Made by a program: the position numbers and the translations under genes. A stretch of 64,000 bases of DNA, taken from positions 32,098,540-32,162,539 of the forward strand of contig CM057233.1 of NCBI GenBank assembly GCA_029891385.1, given 5' to 3'. Under the pieces are notes generated by a model. The model ran no database searches, was not told the origin of the DNA, and saw only the letters and a program-made list of their open reading frames with translations. Source of the DNA: Erythroxylum novogranatense (Eukaryota; Streptophyta; Magnoliopsida; Malpighiales; Erythroxylaceae). Positions 48,850 through 61,149 of the stretch are shown here, one piece after another. The first letter of the stretch is position 1, and every line of letters starts with the position of its first letter.

Positions 48850-50721
48850 CTTGAATCTTTAGCTAACCAAGTGATTTCTTGGTTCAAAAGGAAGCTCTAG
48901 CCTTCCTCCACACTTTTAACTCTTGAACTTTCTTCAAAATCTTACCCAAACTCTTGGAAAATCACAAACTTTTCTCCTTTCTTCTTCTTTTCTCCTCCAC
49001 CACCGAAACTCTTCTTCTCCCTCTAAATTTTCGTATCCCTTCTTTTCCCTACACCAATTCATTTAACTCCTTCCTTATATACTTCCTCCTAACTCACTTA
49101 AGCCCATTAACCTAAGGCCCATCTCATTCCTCTTCTTTCCTTCTTCCTTCCTTCTTATCTTCTTTAACCTACTCAAACCCAAAGCCCAAGTCCACTTCAT
49201 TTCCTCCTCTTTTCTTCTTTTACTTCCCTACTACATTAAAGCCCAATTCATATATATATCCTCTCTTCTTTCTTTTATTTCATTTGGACCCAAAGCCCCA
49301 TTTAACACATTAAATTACCTCTAATTCATTTAAACCAACTAACACATTTAATACTTGCTATCTAACTCATTTAATCACATTTATTCATTACCTAACTCAT
49401 TTGATGTCATATGCTAATTCATGCTAACTCAATTTCTTAATTAGTCTAATCATGCTTAATTAATTAAATAAATAAAAAAAATCTCGGGGCTAATATTATT
49501 AGCAATGGTATATGGCTTGGAATGCCATTAGAGTATTGTAATCATTTAGTTCATGATGTATTTTGGATTATGATATTGTATAAGAACTTGATTTATGGAC
49601 TTAGAAATGTTTTGGCTATAGATGGTACATATTGGAATTGTATACAAATTGAATTGAATTATGATTGTAATTGGGATATATATGTATAGATATGGATGAA
49701 TGTGTTGGATTGATGGGATATGAATTGTGATGATTTATGAAAATGATTGGTTTTGGTTTGATGGAAATATGAATTTGTATATGAGTATAAATGGAAGTTG
49801 TATATGATTTTGAATGTGATGAATACGAATTGGATTTGAAAAATGACTTGAAGTGGTTTAGAACTAGGTTTGCGTTTATGCTGAGATCCCGGACGGAGGG
49901 TCCGGTGAATTTTGATGTATGTGTGATTGTTGGAAATTTTCGAAGTGAGTTTTACACCGTGCACGTTTGGGTTTTGTTCCTGTACAGCTGTTATGTTGCC
50001 CGATTTTTGTAGGGTAGCATACGGATAAGTGTATTAGTTTATAAATATATGGGTTTATTGGCATGAGTGTGAAATTGATATGGTAAGAAATGAGAAGAAG
50101 GATAAGTATATGTTTCGTTATGAAGATATTGAGTTATCGCATAATTAAGAAGATCGTGATTTAGATTTGAGATTTGTATGAGGAAAAATTTCCAAAAGTG
50201 GAAATTTTTTTTGTTTGAGTTTGAATAAGATGGATTAAATGATGAAAGAAATGAAAAAAAAGAAAAAAAAATTATACCGATTTCGGATTGGTTAGTCCAA
50301 GGTTTCCAGCGAGACAAGTTTTTTATGTTCACGCTTCGGATGTCGGAATTTGAAATTCAGTTCAAACCCACCATTTGTATGCTTTGACTTCGAGTTTCTT
50401 TCTATTTGCAATTTAAATTCATTTGGTATATGATATTAATCCGTTTGTTTCGCATTCATATTCGATTTCCATTTGTATTCGATTCGACTCATTTGTTTCG
50501 TTGCATTCGCTTTGGAGTTCGATTTTCGTTCCGCTTTAAGAGTGATAGTGTTAAGTTTTACCAGTTGGGTTTCGAATCCAACAGATATGGTATCAGAGTA
50601 GGTGTGATAGTGTTAAGTTTATGCAGTTGGGTTCCGGAAACGGGATCCAATAGATATGGTATCAGAGCAGGTGTGATAGTGTTAAGTTTATGCAGTTGGG
50701 TTCCGAAAACGGGATCCAACA

Positions 50722-51642
50722 CAAATACACCAATTTAAAATAACTTTTCCTCAACTGGTTTAACATGTACACAAAACAAAAATTAACATTCCAGAACTAG
50801 GCCCATGATTGTAGGGAACCTTGCCACAATTATGACAGAAGCTAATACAAGAGGCCACAATCACGAGATGAGGGCCATAATCGTGCACTGTCCTTCTTCC
50901 CTCAAGTCTTCTCAAAATCATATACTTAAAAACATCAGTAAAACTTGATTTTTTCCAGAATTCATATCCTACAAAGCTACTTTGTTTCATATTGGTCTAG
51001 CTTCCATAATGGTTATATTAAATATCATAAAAATCTACTCATTTGTTTCATTACCAATCGTTTTACGACATTATACATGTAGTCCTAACTTTTTCAAATT
51101 TGAAAACACCTTAATAGCACCTATCTCTGGCATAAATTCATCATCAATTATACCTCAAATCCTAACCAAAATCATCCATATAATAGCCTATAAAATATTA
51201 TTTTCATGCATCCAAAAACAAACAGAAAGGTATTCAATTCATCCATAATTTTCTAGCATAACTTCATCATCAACATTACATTCAATCCATCCCAATTCAA
51301 TCATGATAAAATTCTACTAACACATGCCATAAAGATCAGTATTTCACTTGTATAACAAAAATTCCACCTCAATGTATCAAACCAACATTGCCTCACATGC
51401 ATGCAAGATCAACGAGGGAGTAAGACAAGTTTCGGAAGAGAGAAGAAGATAATAACAAGTACAACAATGTTCTACTTCTATAACTATCTTTATCAAGGAT
51501 TTTTATCAAGATTTTGGTGTGGCAATTGAACATAATTTAGACAAAAATATAGAGTTATGAGGGAGAAGTAAATTTTTGGTAGTGAGAGGAAGAAGAAGGT
51601 GAGGGTTTTAGTGGAAAACAACAAATGAAGGGGCTTGCCATA
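50722..51642 (-). mobile_element. - strand LTR with type B leader, second piece
   Basis: Continues 36599-38224 across the LARD-like insertion (TSD CAAAT joins them). Carries a decayed palindrome cluster at 50799-50890 and, on the + strand, a GAAGAAGGTGAGGG stretch at the right edge. The LTR is cut at 51643 by the gypsy element. Confidence 0.65.
50799..50890. repeat. Decayed GCCACGATCGTGGC-type palindromes
   Basis: CCATGATTGTAGG, CCACAATTATGAC, GGCCACAATCACGAG and GGCCATAATCGTGC. All follow from GCCACGATCGTGGC with CpG decay. Confidence 0.5.
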
Positions 51643-54600
51643 TGTTGGAACCCCTCCCTGGTGCGACACGTATCCGACGTCCTACGTGACATTTGAATGC
51701 GCATCCCACGAGGAAGGGATTCCTCACCAGTGAAGAATCCTCGAATTGAACTTAAGTGTACGTCCTCCGAATAAACCTTGATAAAATTTGCTCTAATCAT
51801 CCTCCAATAAAATTTGATCTACTTAGGGCCCATAATTTCTCCTATGCCTAAGCTAAGCCAAAATCCCATGCCTCTAGGTCAAGTGAAAACAGAAAACACC
51901 TCATTCGGATCTTTATATCTCACAAAAATGCAATTTTCTCCCAAAACTGACCCCCATCGGCCCTAAAGCCCAACGAAGACCCGACACTCTCATTTTAGCC
52001 AAAAAGGAATAGAAAATGTTACTAGTTAATCAATACTTCAAATTTCATGCAAATTGGAGGTCAAATGGATAAGAATCAAGGAAAATAAGAAAAGAAAGTA
52101 TTAGGTCTTCTTAAAACCAACTTTACTAATTTAACGTTTTTTAATCCGGAAGCGAACTTTCGTACATTTAGTGCCCCTCGAATCATAATTGTAACTTTAT
52201 AACATCCTAAAGGGATGTAAAAAAACAAAAAACAAAATCATTCATTAAGAAGGTTATGAGTTGTTGCAAAATTTTACCTAAAGAATAACCAAATGAATAG
52301 TAATCTTGCTTAAAGAATGACCAAATGAATAGTAACCCTTACCAAATGAATAGTAAACAGGAAATTTTAAAAGTTCATAACTCTTTCATTTGAAGTCGAA
52401 AATTTACCCATTTTAATTTTAAAGATCTTGACTAGCTCTACAACCCTTAAGAAATACCTCTTATTCAAATTATCACTCTAACATGCCCTAAAACTCAAAG
52501 CAAGGTGGCCGCCCATTTAAAAAAAAAATGGACAGCACCTCCCCTAAAAATGCACTAGTCAACTCTTCAATTTTCAACCAAACTCCATACCTACACAAAA
52601 TCACTTCTATCTTCCAAATTTTTATACATATCCAACAACCATACCACATCAATCTCCAAATGGCAACAACTCACTCTTAGGTATCTAGCATTTTATCATT
52701 TCAATTTCTCACAACATCCAACTACAAATATCTCAATACCAATCTCAAAAACAACATCACAATGTAGGCATCCCAAACATTTCAACCTAACTCTTAAACA
52801 TTACCTCACTTCCAACTCATCATGTTTGCTTTTAACATTATCAAACATACAACCATACAACCATATATATATAAAAAAACTTATACAATACACATTACAT
52901 TTGGAACTTCAAAACCTTAATAATTACATGAAAAACACAATTGTTACAAAGCTTTATAGGGCATTTTGGCCCGAATACAACAAAAGCTCAAAAGAAAGTT
53001 TACAACTACATTCATTAGCCAAAATGCTAGCCAAAGCTTTGTTTTAAAATTATAATTTCCAAAAGCAAAAAGCATCGGAGTAATGCTTCACTCTCGATGC
53101 GATGACCCGGTTTCTCACTCAAGACCTGTGGAGGGGAGAAAAGGGGGGTGAGCACGACGGCTCCGTGGGTAACAGTTTAATATCCAAGCACAAGCTAAAA
53201 CATTCATTAACAATTAAAATTTTCAAGTCAAAGGAATCTCATTTTCTAATAAATGAAACATTTACAGAAACAACAAATATCATACTACAACACATAATCA
53301 CATAACAAACGGTTTGAGTGATCCTAACAGGACGTACTACACATGTTCGACAAGCGACCATGTGTAGCCGTGAACAGAGGGGAGTCCGAAATCGGAGCTC
53401 CTATGCCACTAGCGGGCAGCCGGGAGAAGGCTATAACAGACAAGTGCGCACTTGCTAACAGAGGGGATCACTACAAACCCAATTAATCATGCAATTCACA
53501 TTAGACATTTATCCAAAATCACATATTCAAATCTTTTTCGCTTTCTATCAGTTTTCTAAACATTTTCCATACTTTACACTATTCACAAAGATTCGCCACA
53601 CATGGTCATTAATCATATAATCTTGACAAATAATTTACAATTAGTTACACAATTTAATTACATAACAAGGCACACAATCCATTTCTAAATTATCACAAAC
53701 ACCACTTCATTCAAACTTTGAAAATCATAGGAAAACATTTAAGAGATTTTTAGGTAGCTTATTACTCAAGTATTAAAAAGTTACCCACCTTGACTTCTTT
53801 GATTCGGAACTTGGATATCTTGACCCAATTGAATATCTCGACCCTCCTCAATCTCCAAGCGCCTTAAATGACCTAAACAAAGCATAACAATACTAATTAA
53901 CAAAAAGCACCTATGCTGGAATTTTCCAAGACTATATAAACTTGACTTTAATCTAACCTAACCATTCCTAAGCCTTTCCTAAGCTATACTAACCATAACC
54001 CCTATCAATTTACTTCATTATTTTTGAAATTTCTTACTCCCTAGGGCCATACACCCATGCTGATTTTTTTACTAAGCCACTATACTACTTCTTCTTTTCT
54101 TTTTCCTTCACCAATACCTTTCAAACCACCATTATTTATCAAGCTTACAACAAAACCATTTAAATTTTGAAATCTTCTTCCCTCTAGGACACCCACGACA
54201 ATTACCCTATTATTTTCTAATGATAGGAAACTCCTTCCTTTCTCATTCTTTCTCTAAAACCTCTCCCATTCTTCCATTTAAAACATGAAAACAAAACCCT
54301 ACCAAATCAAATTCATAATTTTCGAAACTCTAGCCTAACACAAATCTGATTTTTTTTCTTTCTCCTCCAACAACATCTCCTTCTAATCACTCTTCTAATC
54401 ACCAACATAAATCAAGAAAGGTAAAATCCCTAACATAAAACCAAGAATTTCGAATTTGCTCTTACCTTGTAGGAAACCCACACAAGTTTCTCTTGCTTCC
54501 TAAGATGGAGAACCCCTTTCTCTTCCTTTCTTCTTACTTAATCCACTTGAATCCTCTTTAGAAACCCTACCTCCCTTCTTCTTCTTTGATGGTCGAACTC

Positions 54601-55350
54601 TTCACTCTTCTTCCTCCTTTGAAATTTCGAAATCCACTTCACACTCTCCTCTCTTTGCAACTTTCGGATGACTCACCCAAGATAACCTAATTTTATTCCT
54701 TTCTCACTTATTTCCTATGCCAAACGACATCACCTTGGCCTCTCCCTTTAAAATTTCGTTAGCCACTCTTCCTTTCCTTAAAACACTTCCTAATCCTTCT
54801 TAATTTAACCTAACCCTAATTCTTTAACTAAAACCCTAAGCCCAATTCTTCAAGCCCAAGTCTTTTCCCTCCTTATAACCTTTTCCAAATTTTCATTTTC
54901 CCTCCTTCCAACTTAAACTTTCATCTTTACCTCCTTCCATCTAATAATTTCGTGGGCTCCCACTTAAAAGCCCACTTAATTCCTTTCTTTTTCATTTACT
55001 TCTCCTTTAAAAACCCTAGCCCACATAATAGCTTCCCCATCATTTAAAAGACATGCTAAAGGCCTAAAAGCCCATTTTAAGTAACTTAAAGCCTTGAAAC
55101 CTTATAAACACTTTCTAATTTATCCTAACATTATTTTAAGGCCTCATCTACCATTTTTTTATTCTTTTAAAATCTAACACCAAAATTAAAATTCTAATTT
55201 AACTAAATTCCTTCAATTAATAATTATTGCACTAAAATTCCAACTTATCCTAACCAATAGGAAATCTAAGAAAACCCTAATTTCATACTAACCAATAGAC
55301 AATTTAAATTGCAAACCTATAGAATAGGGAAAAAGGATCGGGGTCTAACA
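51643..55350 (-). mobile_element. 3' LTR of the - strand gypsy element (type A leader)
   Basis: Starts at 55350 (TGTTAGACCCCGATCC) after the polypurine tract. End placed at 51643 (GGGGTTCCAACA), with possible TSD copy CCATA at 51638-51642; the partner is outside the window. Shares GGGGAGGTGCTGTCC (near 52543) with the LTR at 1828. Predicted leader on the - strand: donor AAG|GTAAGA 54465, acceptor TTGTTTAG 53873, 84-nt exon, donor AAG|GTGGGT 53788, acceptor CTCCACAG 53126. Confidence 0.75.
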
Positions 55351-55366
55351 TTTCTTCCCCCCTTAA
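55351..55366 (-). other. Polypurine tract of the - strand gypsy element
   Basis: TTAAGGGGGGAAGAAA on the - strand, abutting the LTR start. Confidence 0.92.
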
Positions 55367-55369
55367 AAG

Positions 55370-56861
55370 AATTTCGTCCTCGAAATTCTTACCTGAATCA
55401 ATGAAGAACTGAGGGTACTTCTCCTTCATTGTTTCCAATGGTTCCCACGTGGCCTCTTCTACCGAATGGTTCCTCCATAACACTTTTACTAACTACACTG
55501 TCTTATTTCTAAGAACCTTTTCTTTTGTATCCAGAATCTGGACTGGAAGCTCTTCATAACTAAATCCTCACTCAATTGAACTTCATCAGCTTAAATGACA
55601 TGGGACGGATCTGATCGATATCTCCTCAGTATAGAAACATGAAAAACATCATGTATCTGAGATAACTCCGGAGGCAAGGCTAACCTGTAAGCCAATGGAC
55701 CAATCCTCTCCAGAATCTCATAAGGTCCCACATACTTCGGACTCAGTTTACCCTTCTTGCCGAATCTCAGAATCCCTTTCCACGGAGAAGTCTTAAGAAA
55801 CACTTTATCGCCAACCTCATACTCCATCTCTTTCCTATGAGCATCCTCATAGCTCTTCATCCTGTCCTGAGCTGCCTTCAGCCTGTGCTTAATCAAATTG
55901 ACCTTATCAACGGTTACCTGAATCAACTCTGGTCTCAAAAGTTTCCTGTCTCCCTCTTCATCCCAACACACTGGAGTTCGACATCTTCTCCCATACAAAG
56001 CCTCGTAAGGAGCCATCTAAATGCTCGAATGATACGAATTGTTATATGCAAATTCGATCAAAGGCAAGTGTTCATCCCATGCCCCACTAAAATCCATCAC
56101 ACAAGCCCTGAGCATTCCCTCTAAAGTCCAAATGGTCCTCTCAGACTGACCATCGGTCTGAGGATGGAAAGCAGTACTGAAACTTAACTTAGTGCCCATA
56201 GCCTCCTGCAAGCTGCCCCAAAATCTTGAAGTAAAGCGAGGCTCCCGATCAGATGCAATCGAATCCGGGATCCCATGCAATCTTACCACCTCATCAATAT
56301 ACTTCTTAGCTAACACATGCAAAGGATCTGTCTGTCTGATTGCCAGAAAATGAGCTAATTTTGTCAATCTATCCACAATTACCCATATTGCATCATGCCT
56401 CCTACTGGTCCTAGGCAATCCCATCAAAAAATCCATAGTGACTCTCTGCCATTTCCACTCAGGAATGGATAATGGCCTTAACTGGCCTGAAGGTGCCTGA
56501 TGCTCAGCCTTAACTTGCTGGCACACCAGACACTTGCTCACATACTCAGCCACATCTTTCTTCATACCTCTCCACCAGAAATGTTCTCTAAGATCCTCGA
56601 CATCCCGGATCGCTGCTGGGTGCATAACATAAGGTGCATTGTGTGCCTCATCCAGAATCTCATCTTTAACCTCCTTGACATCAGGAATACAGAGCCTATT
56701 CCTGACTGTCAGGAGTCCATCACCACTTAGCACCATATCAGACTCTTTACCTCTCTGCACTTCTTCCCGTAGCTTACTCAACTCGAGATCCTGAACCTGC
56801 AACTATTTCACTTTCTCTCTGAGGATCGGTCTTACCCGAAAAGTGGCAACCAAACAATTAG
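55370..56861 (-). pseudogene. Ty3/gypsy pol fragment: integrase and chromodomain-like tail
   Basis: Same family as the pol piece at 2-1812. The - strand shows the [12 protein letters not shown] linker, the integrase zinc finger (EAHNAPYVMH, CLVC), the core (TMDF, SDRE, QSER) and GPYEILERIG, then VEEATWEP near the end. Breaks: TAG near 56808, TAG at 56019-56017 where a glutamine is expected (SIQM in the relative), TAA at 55593, and a one-base deletion near 55570 that shifts the tail. SDRE replaces SDRD outside the catalytic Asp. Its upstream part is separated by the insertion at 56862. Confidence 0.93.
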
Positions 56862-57395
56862 TGTAACATTCCATTACCGAAGGGATGTGTACAGTTCATT
56901 GCATTCGTATTTGGCATGCTCATACATTATTTATTTATAGTATTATTGGCAATGATCATATTGGCATTCGTACGTACATACATGTATGACATATTTCCGA
57001 CTTGATTTGGATTTGGAAATGATTAGGTCATGTGTGAGAATTAGGTTAATATAGGCTCGAGAATTGAAATTTGAGTTAGAAATGAAGTTTAGGAAAATGA
57101 ATTGTGAAATTGGAGTACATGGTTATGAGTTTTCTATTTTGAGGATTTATAGGAATTTTTCTGGAATTTTTGGAGTAATAGGCCCGGACCGAAAAATTGA
57201 ACAATGACTAGTTAATTAGATTTTCGGTTCCGAAATTGATTATCCAATGGCACGGACAGGTTAAAAATTTGAATTGAGGAATTAGGGCTTAGCCATTGGA
57301 ATTCGGAAGAAATTAGAATTTGAAATTGGTTTGAGGTTATTCGGATTCGGACTGGTGATATTAAAATTTAGCCAAACAAGGCCTTAGTGTTTAGA

Positions 57396-57403
57396 TATAA
57401 ATA
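57396..57403 (+). promoter_or_regulatory. TATA box
   Basis: TATAAATA, consensus form, followed by a TTCTTCTTCCTTC pyrimidine-rich leader. Confidence 0.75.
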
Positions 57404-57940
57404 CCTAACCCTTTGAATTTCTTCTCCCACGACATTTTCTTCTTCTTCCTTCTTTCATCTTCGTGATCCTCTTTGGAGTTGTTGTGGATTTCTTCTTGCA
57501 ATTTCTTCCTCTTCCACCCTTAAATCTTTCCCTTTAGATTGTGTAAAGAAGAGATTGAAAATGGGTTCATTTGGTGTTTAGCCGTGGGTGTCGTGGAGTT
57601 TTGAATTTGGGAGACTCTTGAAGATTTGAGATTATAAATCAAGTAAGTTACTTCTACCTTGCCTTATATAGTTTGATTTGTTGATTTATAAAGTTGGATT
57701 GATGATTTAATGTGTTTATTTGAGGATTTATGGATTAGGGTTTCCGAAAATGGTTTTCGGTGATTTAGGGTTGGAATTTTAGGGATATTAATTGTTTGAT
57801 GAAATAGAAGCTAAAGAGTTGTTCTATGATGTGTATACAATTATTTAGGAGTGATTAGTGAGAAGAAAATCTGGATTTGGAACTGAAATCTGTCGAAAAT
57901 CTGGAAATTTCTGGGTTTTCTGGGCATGTCTGCAATTGCT

Positions 57941-58092
57941 CGCCGCGACGTGCGAAGAACACGCCGCGACGAGCAGAATTGCTTCGTACGCCGCGACGTG
58001 TGCCCAGGAACGCCGCGGCGAGGAGGTCAAGGCACACGACGCGATGAACGCGTGCGTACGTCGCGACGTGGAATGCCCGGTTCGCCGCGGCA
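57941..58092. repeat. CGCCGCGACG palindrome array (7 units)
   Basis: Units at 57941, 57962, 57989, 58011, 58037, 58059 and 58083, spacing 21-27 bp. ACGTCGCGACGT at 58058 is a perfect palindrome; others are one or two bases off. Confidence 0.9.
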
Positions 58093-58711
58093 TGCAGATT
58101 TTTCCGAAAATGGAATTGAGGTTTTAAACATTTGGGATTAGGCAATTGATGATTCAATTAGCTATAGATTAAGTTCAATTTGGAGATTATGAAATTGGGA
58201 ATTAGAATTTGAGACTGGGAATTTAGAATTGTGTCGGGAATGCCATAACACGTATAGTACGTACATTATTCGATTCCTATGCATCATTGAACATTGAAAT
58301 TGATATAATTAGTAATGTTATTCGTATTTTGATTGTTATAGCGGCTCAAGTGGATCGCCGATCGTCTGACGTAGGCGAGACTTCCCGACAGTAGCTCGGA
58401 AGTTCTGAGGTGAGTAACCTAGTTGGTTTCTCAACCTTTATGTGTTTAATTGTTATTCAAATATGCCATGTGGAGTTAAGGACGGATTATATGTGTTTGA
58501 TTTGATTGATTCCGGACCACGGGTGTTCGGAATATTGGATCTGTGATATAGAAGTGTTAATTGTGCATAAATTGTTCATAATTGATTTCAATTGGCAAGG
58601 ATTAGATATATGAGGATTTAGTGTAATGCATGTATTGGAAATTGAATATGTGCATACATGCATGACGGTATAATCAGATAAAGGAAGTTGTGACCGTGTA
58701 GCCACCGTATT

Positions 58712-58826
58712 GAGCTTTAAGCTCAACGTCTGGCTTCGTGCCCAACGATTTGCTGAGCTTTATGCTCAACGTATTAGGCTTTTGAGCCCGATGTTTCTGA
58801 GCCTATGGCTCAGCGTATATGAGCTC
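58712..58826 (+). repeat. Tandem small hairpins with compensating stems
   Basis: GAGCTTTAAGCTC (58712), GGCTTCGTGCC (58732), GAGCTTTATGCTC (58755), GGCTTTTGAGCC (58777), GAGCCTATGGCTC (58799) and GAGCTC (58821). Most are followed by AACG, GATG or AGCG. The stem sequence changes but pairing is kept. Confidence 0.85.
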
Positions 58827-59462
58827 AAGGCGCACAACCACAACAACGAAAGAAAATGAAAGAGTCACATGCACTTTGCATATATGAATGATTAAGCGTG
58901 AATTGTGTGAAAGGCAAATCGCCTTATAAATGTGAAATTGACTGCATGTGATTTCTTGAATGTGATAGTATACGATATTCTGTGATTGTTTGGATATGCA
59001 TGAGTTGAGTGAACCATCGATGATGGTTACTCATTGAGTTTATAAACTCACCCAAATTGCAAATATTTTTCGGGGACGAGATAGTTTGACTTCTAGCTCC
59101 GGTCAGTAAGACTTATCCTGCTGTGTGTGCCGGCGAGAGGAGCATGGCCCACAGGTCTGTCAGCTGGGATCTTTTGGGGTATTTTGTGGATGACGTTTGT
59201 AGGAGCTATGTAGTCCTTTTGGGTTGTACAGATATATGTATATATATGGGATGGATGATGTATTAACGGTTTTATGAATGAATAGAAATGAATCGTTTGG
59301 TTTATCAAATTTAGTGAATTTGATATTACTGCTTTATTTATATTGATGCCATGAGGTTATAGAAATGATAGTTTGGTAGTGCACTCTCGTCGTAGGTTGT
59401 GCACCGGTACGACCTACGGGCGACCCGGTGTATACTCTACGGTGAAGGGGCGCTACATTAGG

Positions 59463-59478
59463 TGGTATCAGAGCATGG
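59463..59478 (+). other. Primer binding site (initiator Met tRNA)
   Basis: TGGTATCAGAGCATGG, 5 nt after the LTR end GCTACA. Confidence 0.95.
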
Positions 59479-59549
59479 TTTGACATCTTTTGGGCTTAGT
59501 ATATTTTAGGCTTGAATTTCGTAAGCAAAGCAAGAAATTGATCAAAAAT

Positions 59550-60510
59550 GTGATTTTATTGTAGGTCATCCATCTTTGGTGATCAAGTTGATCAACCAGT
59601 TGACCAAGGATCAGTCGGAGCGAGTAGAGAGTCTTTCGTGCCTATGTTTGAGGAGCAGCCTCCGGTAGTTCCCATGAGACGGGAACAGAGGTATGATGGC
59701 CTCACGTGGCGAAATTGTCGATTTCTCTGGCGTCTGATAATCGCCGAGGCAGAGGGTTGGTTGGAGAGGAACGAGCGGGTCCTGGACCAGATGGACTGCG
59801 ACTCGGAGGAGCGCTTCGATTATGTTGTTTCTTTGCTCCAAGGTCCGGCTTATCAGTGGTGGAAGACTGTCCCGGGTAGTTCCACCAGGCCGTGTGTATT
59901 GACTTGGGCTAATTTTCTGAAGGCTTTCCGAGATAATTTCATGCCCAAGGAGTATTTGGATATGAAGATGCAGGATTTCTTAGAGTTGAGACAGGGATCG
60001 ATGACAGTGGCAGATTATGAGGTCAGATTTAATGAGCTGTCAGCGTATGCGTCTGTTCTGATTTCCTCTGAGGCAGATAGGTGCCGGAGATTTGAGGGAG
60101 GGCTGAATCTGGATATCCGTGCAGAGTTAGCCCGGTCGGATATGAGTACTTTGTGGAGATGAGATCACCGTCGAGATTGAGCGATTGTTGAGACGAGCCG
60201 AGCCGAGACCGGTCGGGTCCGGAGGTAAGAGGTCGATGATAGTCGAGGTAGCTCCGGTAGGAGCACGAGCAAGCGCCGTGAGGCGATTTAGATCGGTGGG
60301 GATTTAGACAATCGGGTTGGTTCGAGAGGGAGATTTGGGCGGATGGGTAGTGGCGGCGATGGTAGTGGCGAGAGGGCGGTCAGCTATACCGGTTTGCGTG
60401 CCTTGTGATAAGAGGCACAATGGAGTCTTTGGAGAGTGACAGAGCCTGCTTAGCCTGTGGATCTATGGATCATATGATCGAGTTGTCCTCGACTTTGGGA
60501 GCCCATCCAC
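59550..60510 (+). pseudogene. gag remnant with zinc-knuckle trace
   Basis: Gag makes the capsid that packages element RNA. An open stretch to 60162 has the capsid core words AYQWWKTV, FRDNFMP, FLELRQGSMTV and RRFEGGLN, normal for plant gypsy Gag. No ATG is seen in frame close upstream; the first in-frame Met is near 59644, after an in-frame stop just before TTTTATTGTAGG. After 60162 the frame is lost. A zinc-knuckle trace (CLACGSMDHMI, last Cys replaced) is readable near 60445-60485. Confidence 0.88.
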
Positions 60511-60540
60511 CGCTAGTGGGAGAGTGGTAGTAGCTCGACG

Positions 60541-60987
60541 GTGCAGCAGAGCCGTAGCGGTGGATCTGGATTTAGGGGCCGAGGCAGAGCCCGAGGTAGA
60601 GGCGGAGATTCCTTTATGGGGATCGAGGGGCGAGGCAAGAGCAGCCCCTGTGCCGTGGTCTACGCCATGACCAGCGGGAGGCCAGATTCTCCCGAGGTGG
60701 TTGCAGGTTTGCTTCTACTCTCAGATATAGAGGTGTATGCATTGATAGATCCAGGATCCACGCATTCATTTATTGCACCGCATGTGGCATGTAGATTGCA
60801 TGTGGATAGGGAGGTGTTACAGCATGGGTTGCAGGTGAGTACACCTTTTGGTAGTACCACTGCTTTAGGCGAGATCTGCAGGGCATGCCCGATTCTGGTA
60901 GATTCAGCGGTATTGAGTGCAGATTTGATTGTATTGCCCCTTCAGGAGATTGATTTGATTTTGGGATGGATCGCTCCTCGCCCATAG
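60541..60987 (+). pseudogene. Aspartic protease region of gag-pol
   Basis: Begins with an Arg/Gly-rich linker (GRGRARGRGG) and carries LIDPGSTHSFI, the aspartic protease active site in the DxGST form common in plant gypsy elements. The flap and the VDLIVLP and DLILG strands follow. The usual ILGMDWL end is broken by a small deletion, which ends the frame at 60985. The protease cleaves the polyprotein in the particle. Confidence 0.88.
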
Positions 60988-61149
60988 GCCATTTGGATTG
61001 TTATACTAAGGAGGTAGTATTGAGTCTCTGGTCACCGAGGGTCAGATTTGAGTGTTAGTCAGGCAGTGCCAGCCAGGATGATTTCGTTTGTGAGTGCTTT
61101 GAGATTGATGCAAGGTGGCTGTGAGGCTTATTTGGCGCATGTGGTAGAC

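Larger units (their letters stand above)
46974..49495 (-). mobile_element. Solo LTR in the 3' LTR, TSD TTATT, related to the first gypsy LTR
   Basis: The - strand reads TATTAGCCCCGAG... (TG changed to TA) to ...GGGCCCGACA. TTATT lies at 46969-46973 and 49496-49500, and the uninterrupted site is seen in the 5' LTR near 41710. Its end block and leader match the LTR at 1828-4849. It carries the largest AAGTCGACTT array of the window, which the 1828 copy lacks. Younger than its host insertion. Confidence 0.95.
38225..50721 (+). mobile_element. Non-coding long-LTR (LARD-like) retrotransposon, TSD CAAAT
   Basis: Complete: 5' LTR 38225-42936 (4712 bp), primer site, only 530 bp interior, polypurine tract, 3' LTR 43467-50721. 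Without the nested solo LTR the 3' LTR is about 4.7 kb, so the LTRs match in length. TSD CAAAT lies at 38220-38224 and 50722-50726. LTRs make up nearly all of it and nothing is coded, so it depended on another element's proteins. It is inserted in a - strand type B LTR. Confidence 0.95.
43467..50721 (+). mobile_element. 3' LTR of the LARD-like element, with nested solo LTR
   Basis: Matches the 5' LTR throughout, split at 46974-49500 by a - strand solo LTR and its TSD copy. Ends GGGATCCAACA, then the TSD CAAAT. The palindrome array is at 44258-44410. Confidence 0.93.
57643..59061 (+). other. Predicted two-intron leader (type B)
   Basis: Donor CAA|GTAAGT at 57643, acceptor GATTGTTATAG ending at 58341, 68-nt exon 58342-58409, donor GAG|GTGAGTAACC at 58410. 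The last acceptor is expected near 59055, where TATTTTTCGGGGAC stands and AG has been lost; the relative at 25398 has TTTTTCAG. The palindrome array is inside intron 1 and the hairpin array inside intron 2. Confidence 0.48.
56862..59457 (+). mobile_element. 5' LTR of the + strand gypsy element (type B leader)
   Basis: TGTAACATTCC start, GGGGCGCTACA end, 2596 bp. Contains a TATAAATA box, predicted introns, a CGCCGCGACG palindrome array, a hairpin array at 58712-58826, and the ACCATCGATGATGGT/TGAGTTTATAAACTCACCC pair also seen at 15473 and 25331. Confidence 0.9.

Noticed and set aside
57845..58157. Overlapping frames rich in Arg, Ala and Cys on both strands
   Set aside because: Created by the CGCCGCGACG palindrome array, which lacks stops in several frames.
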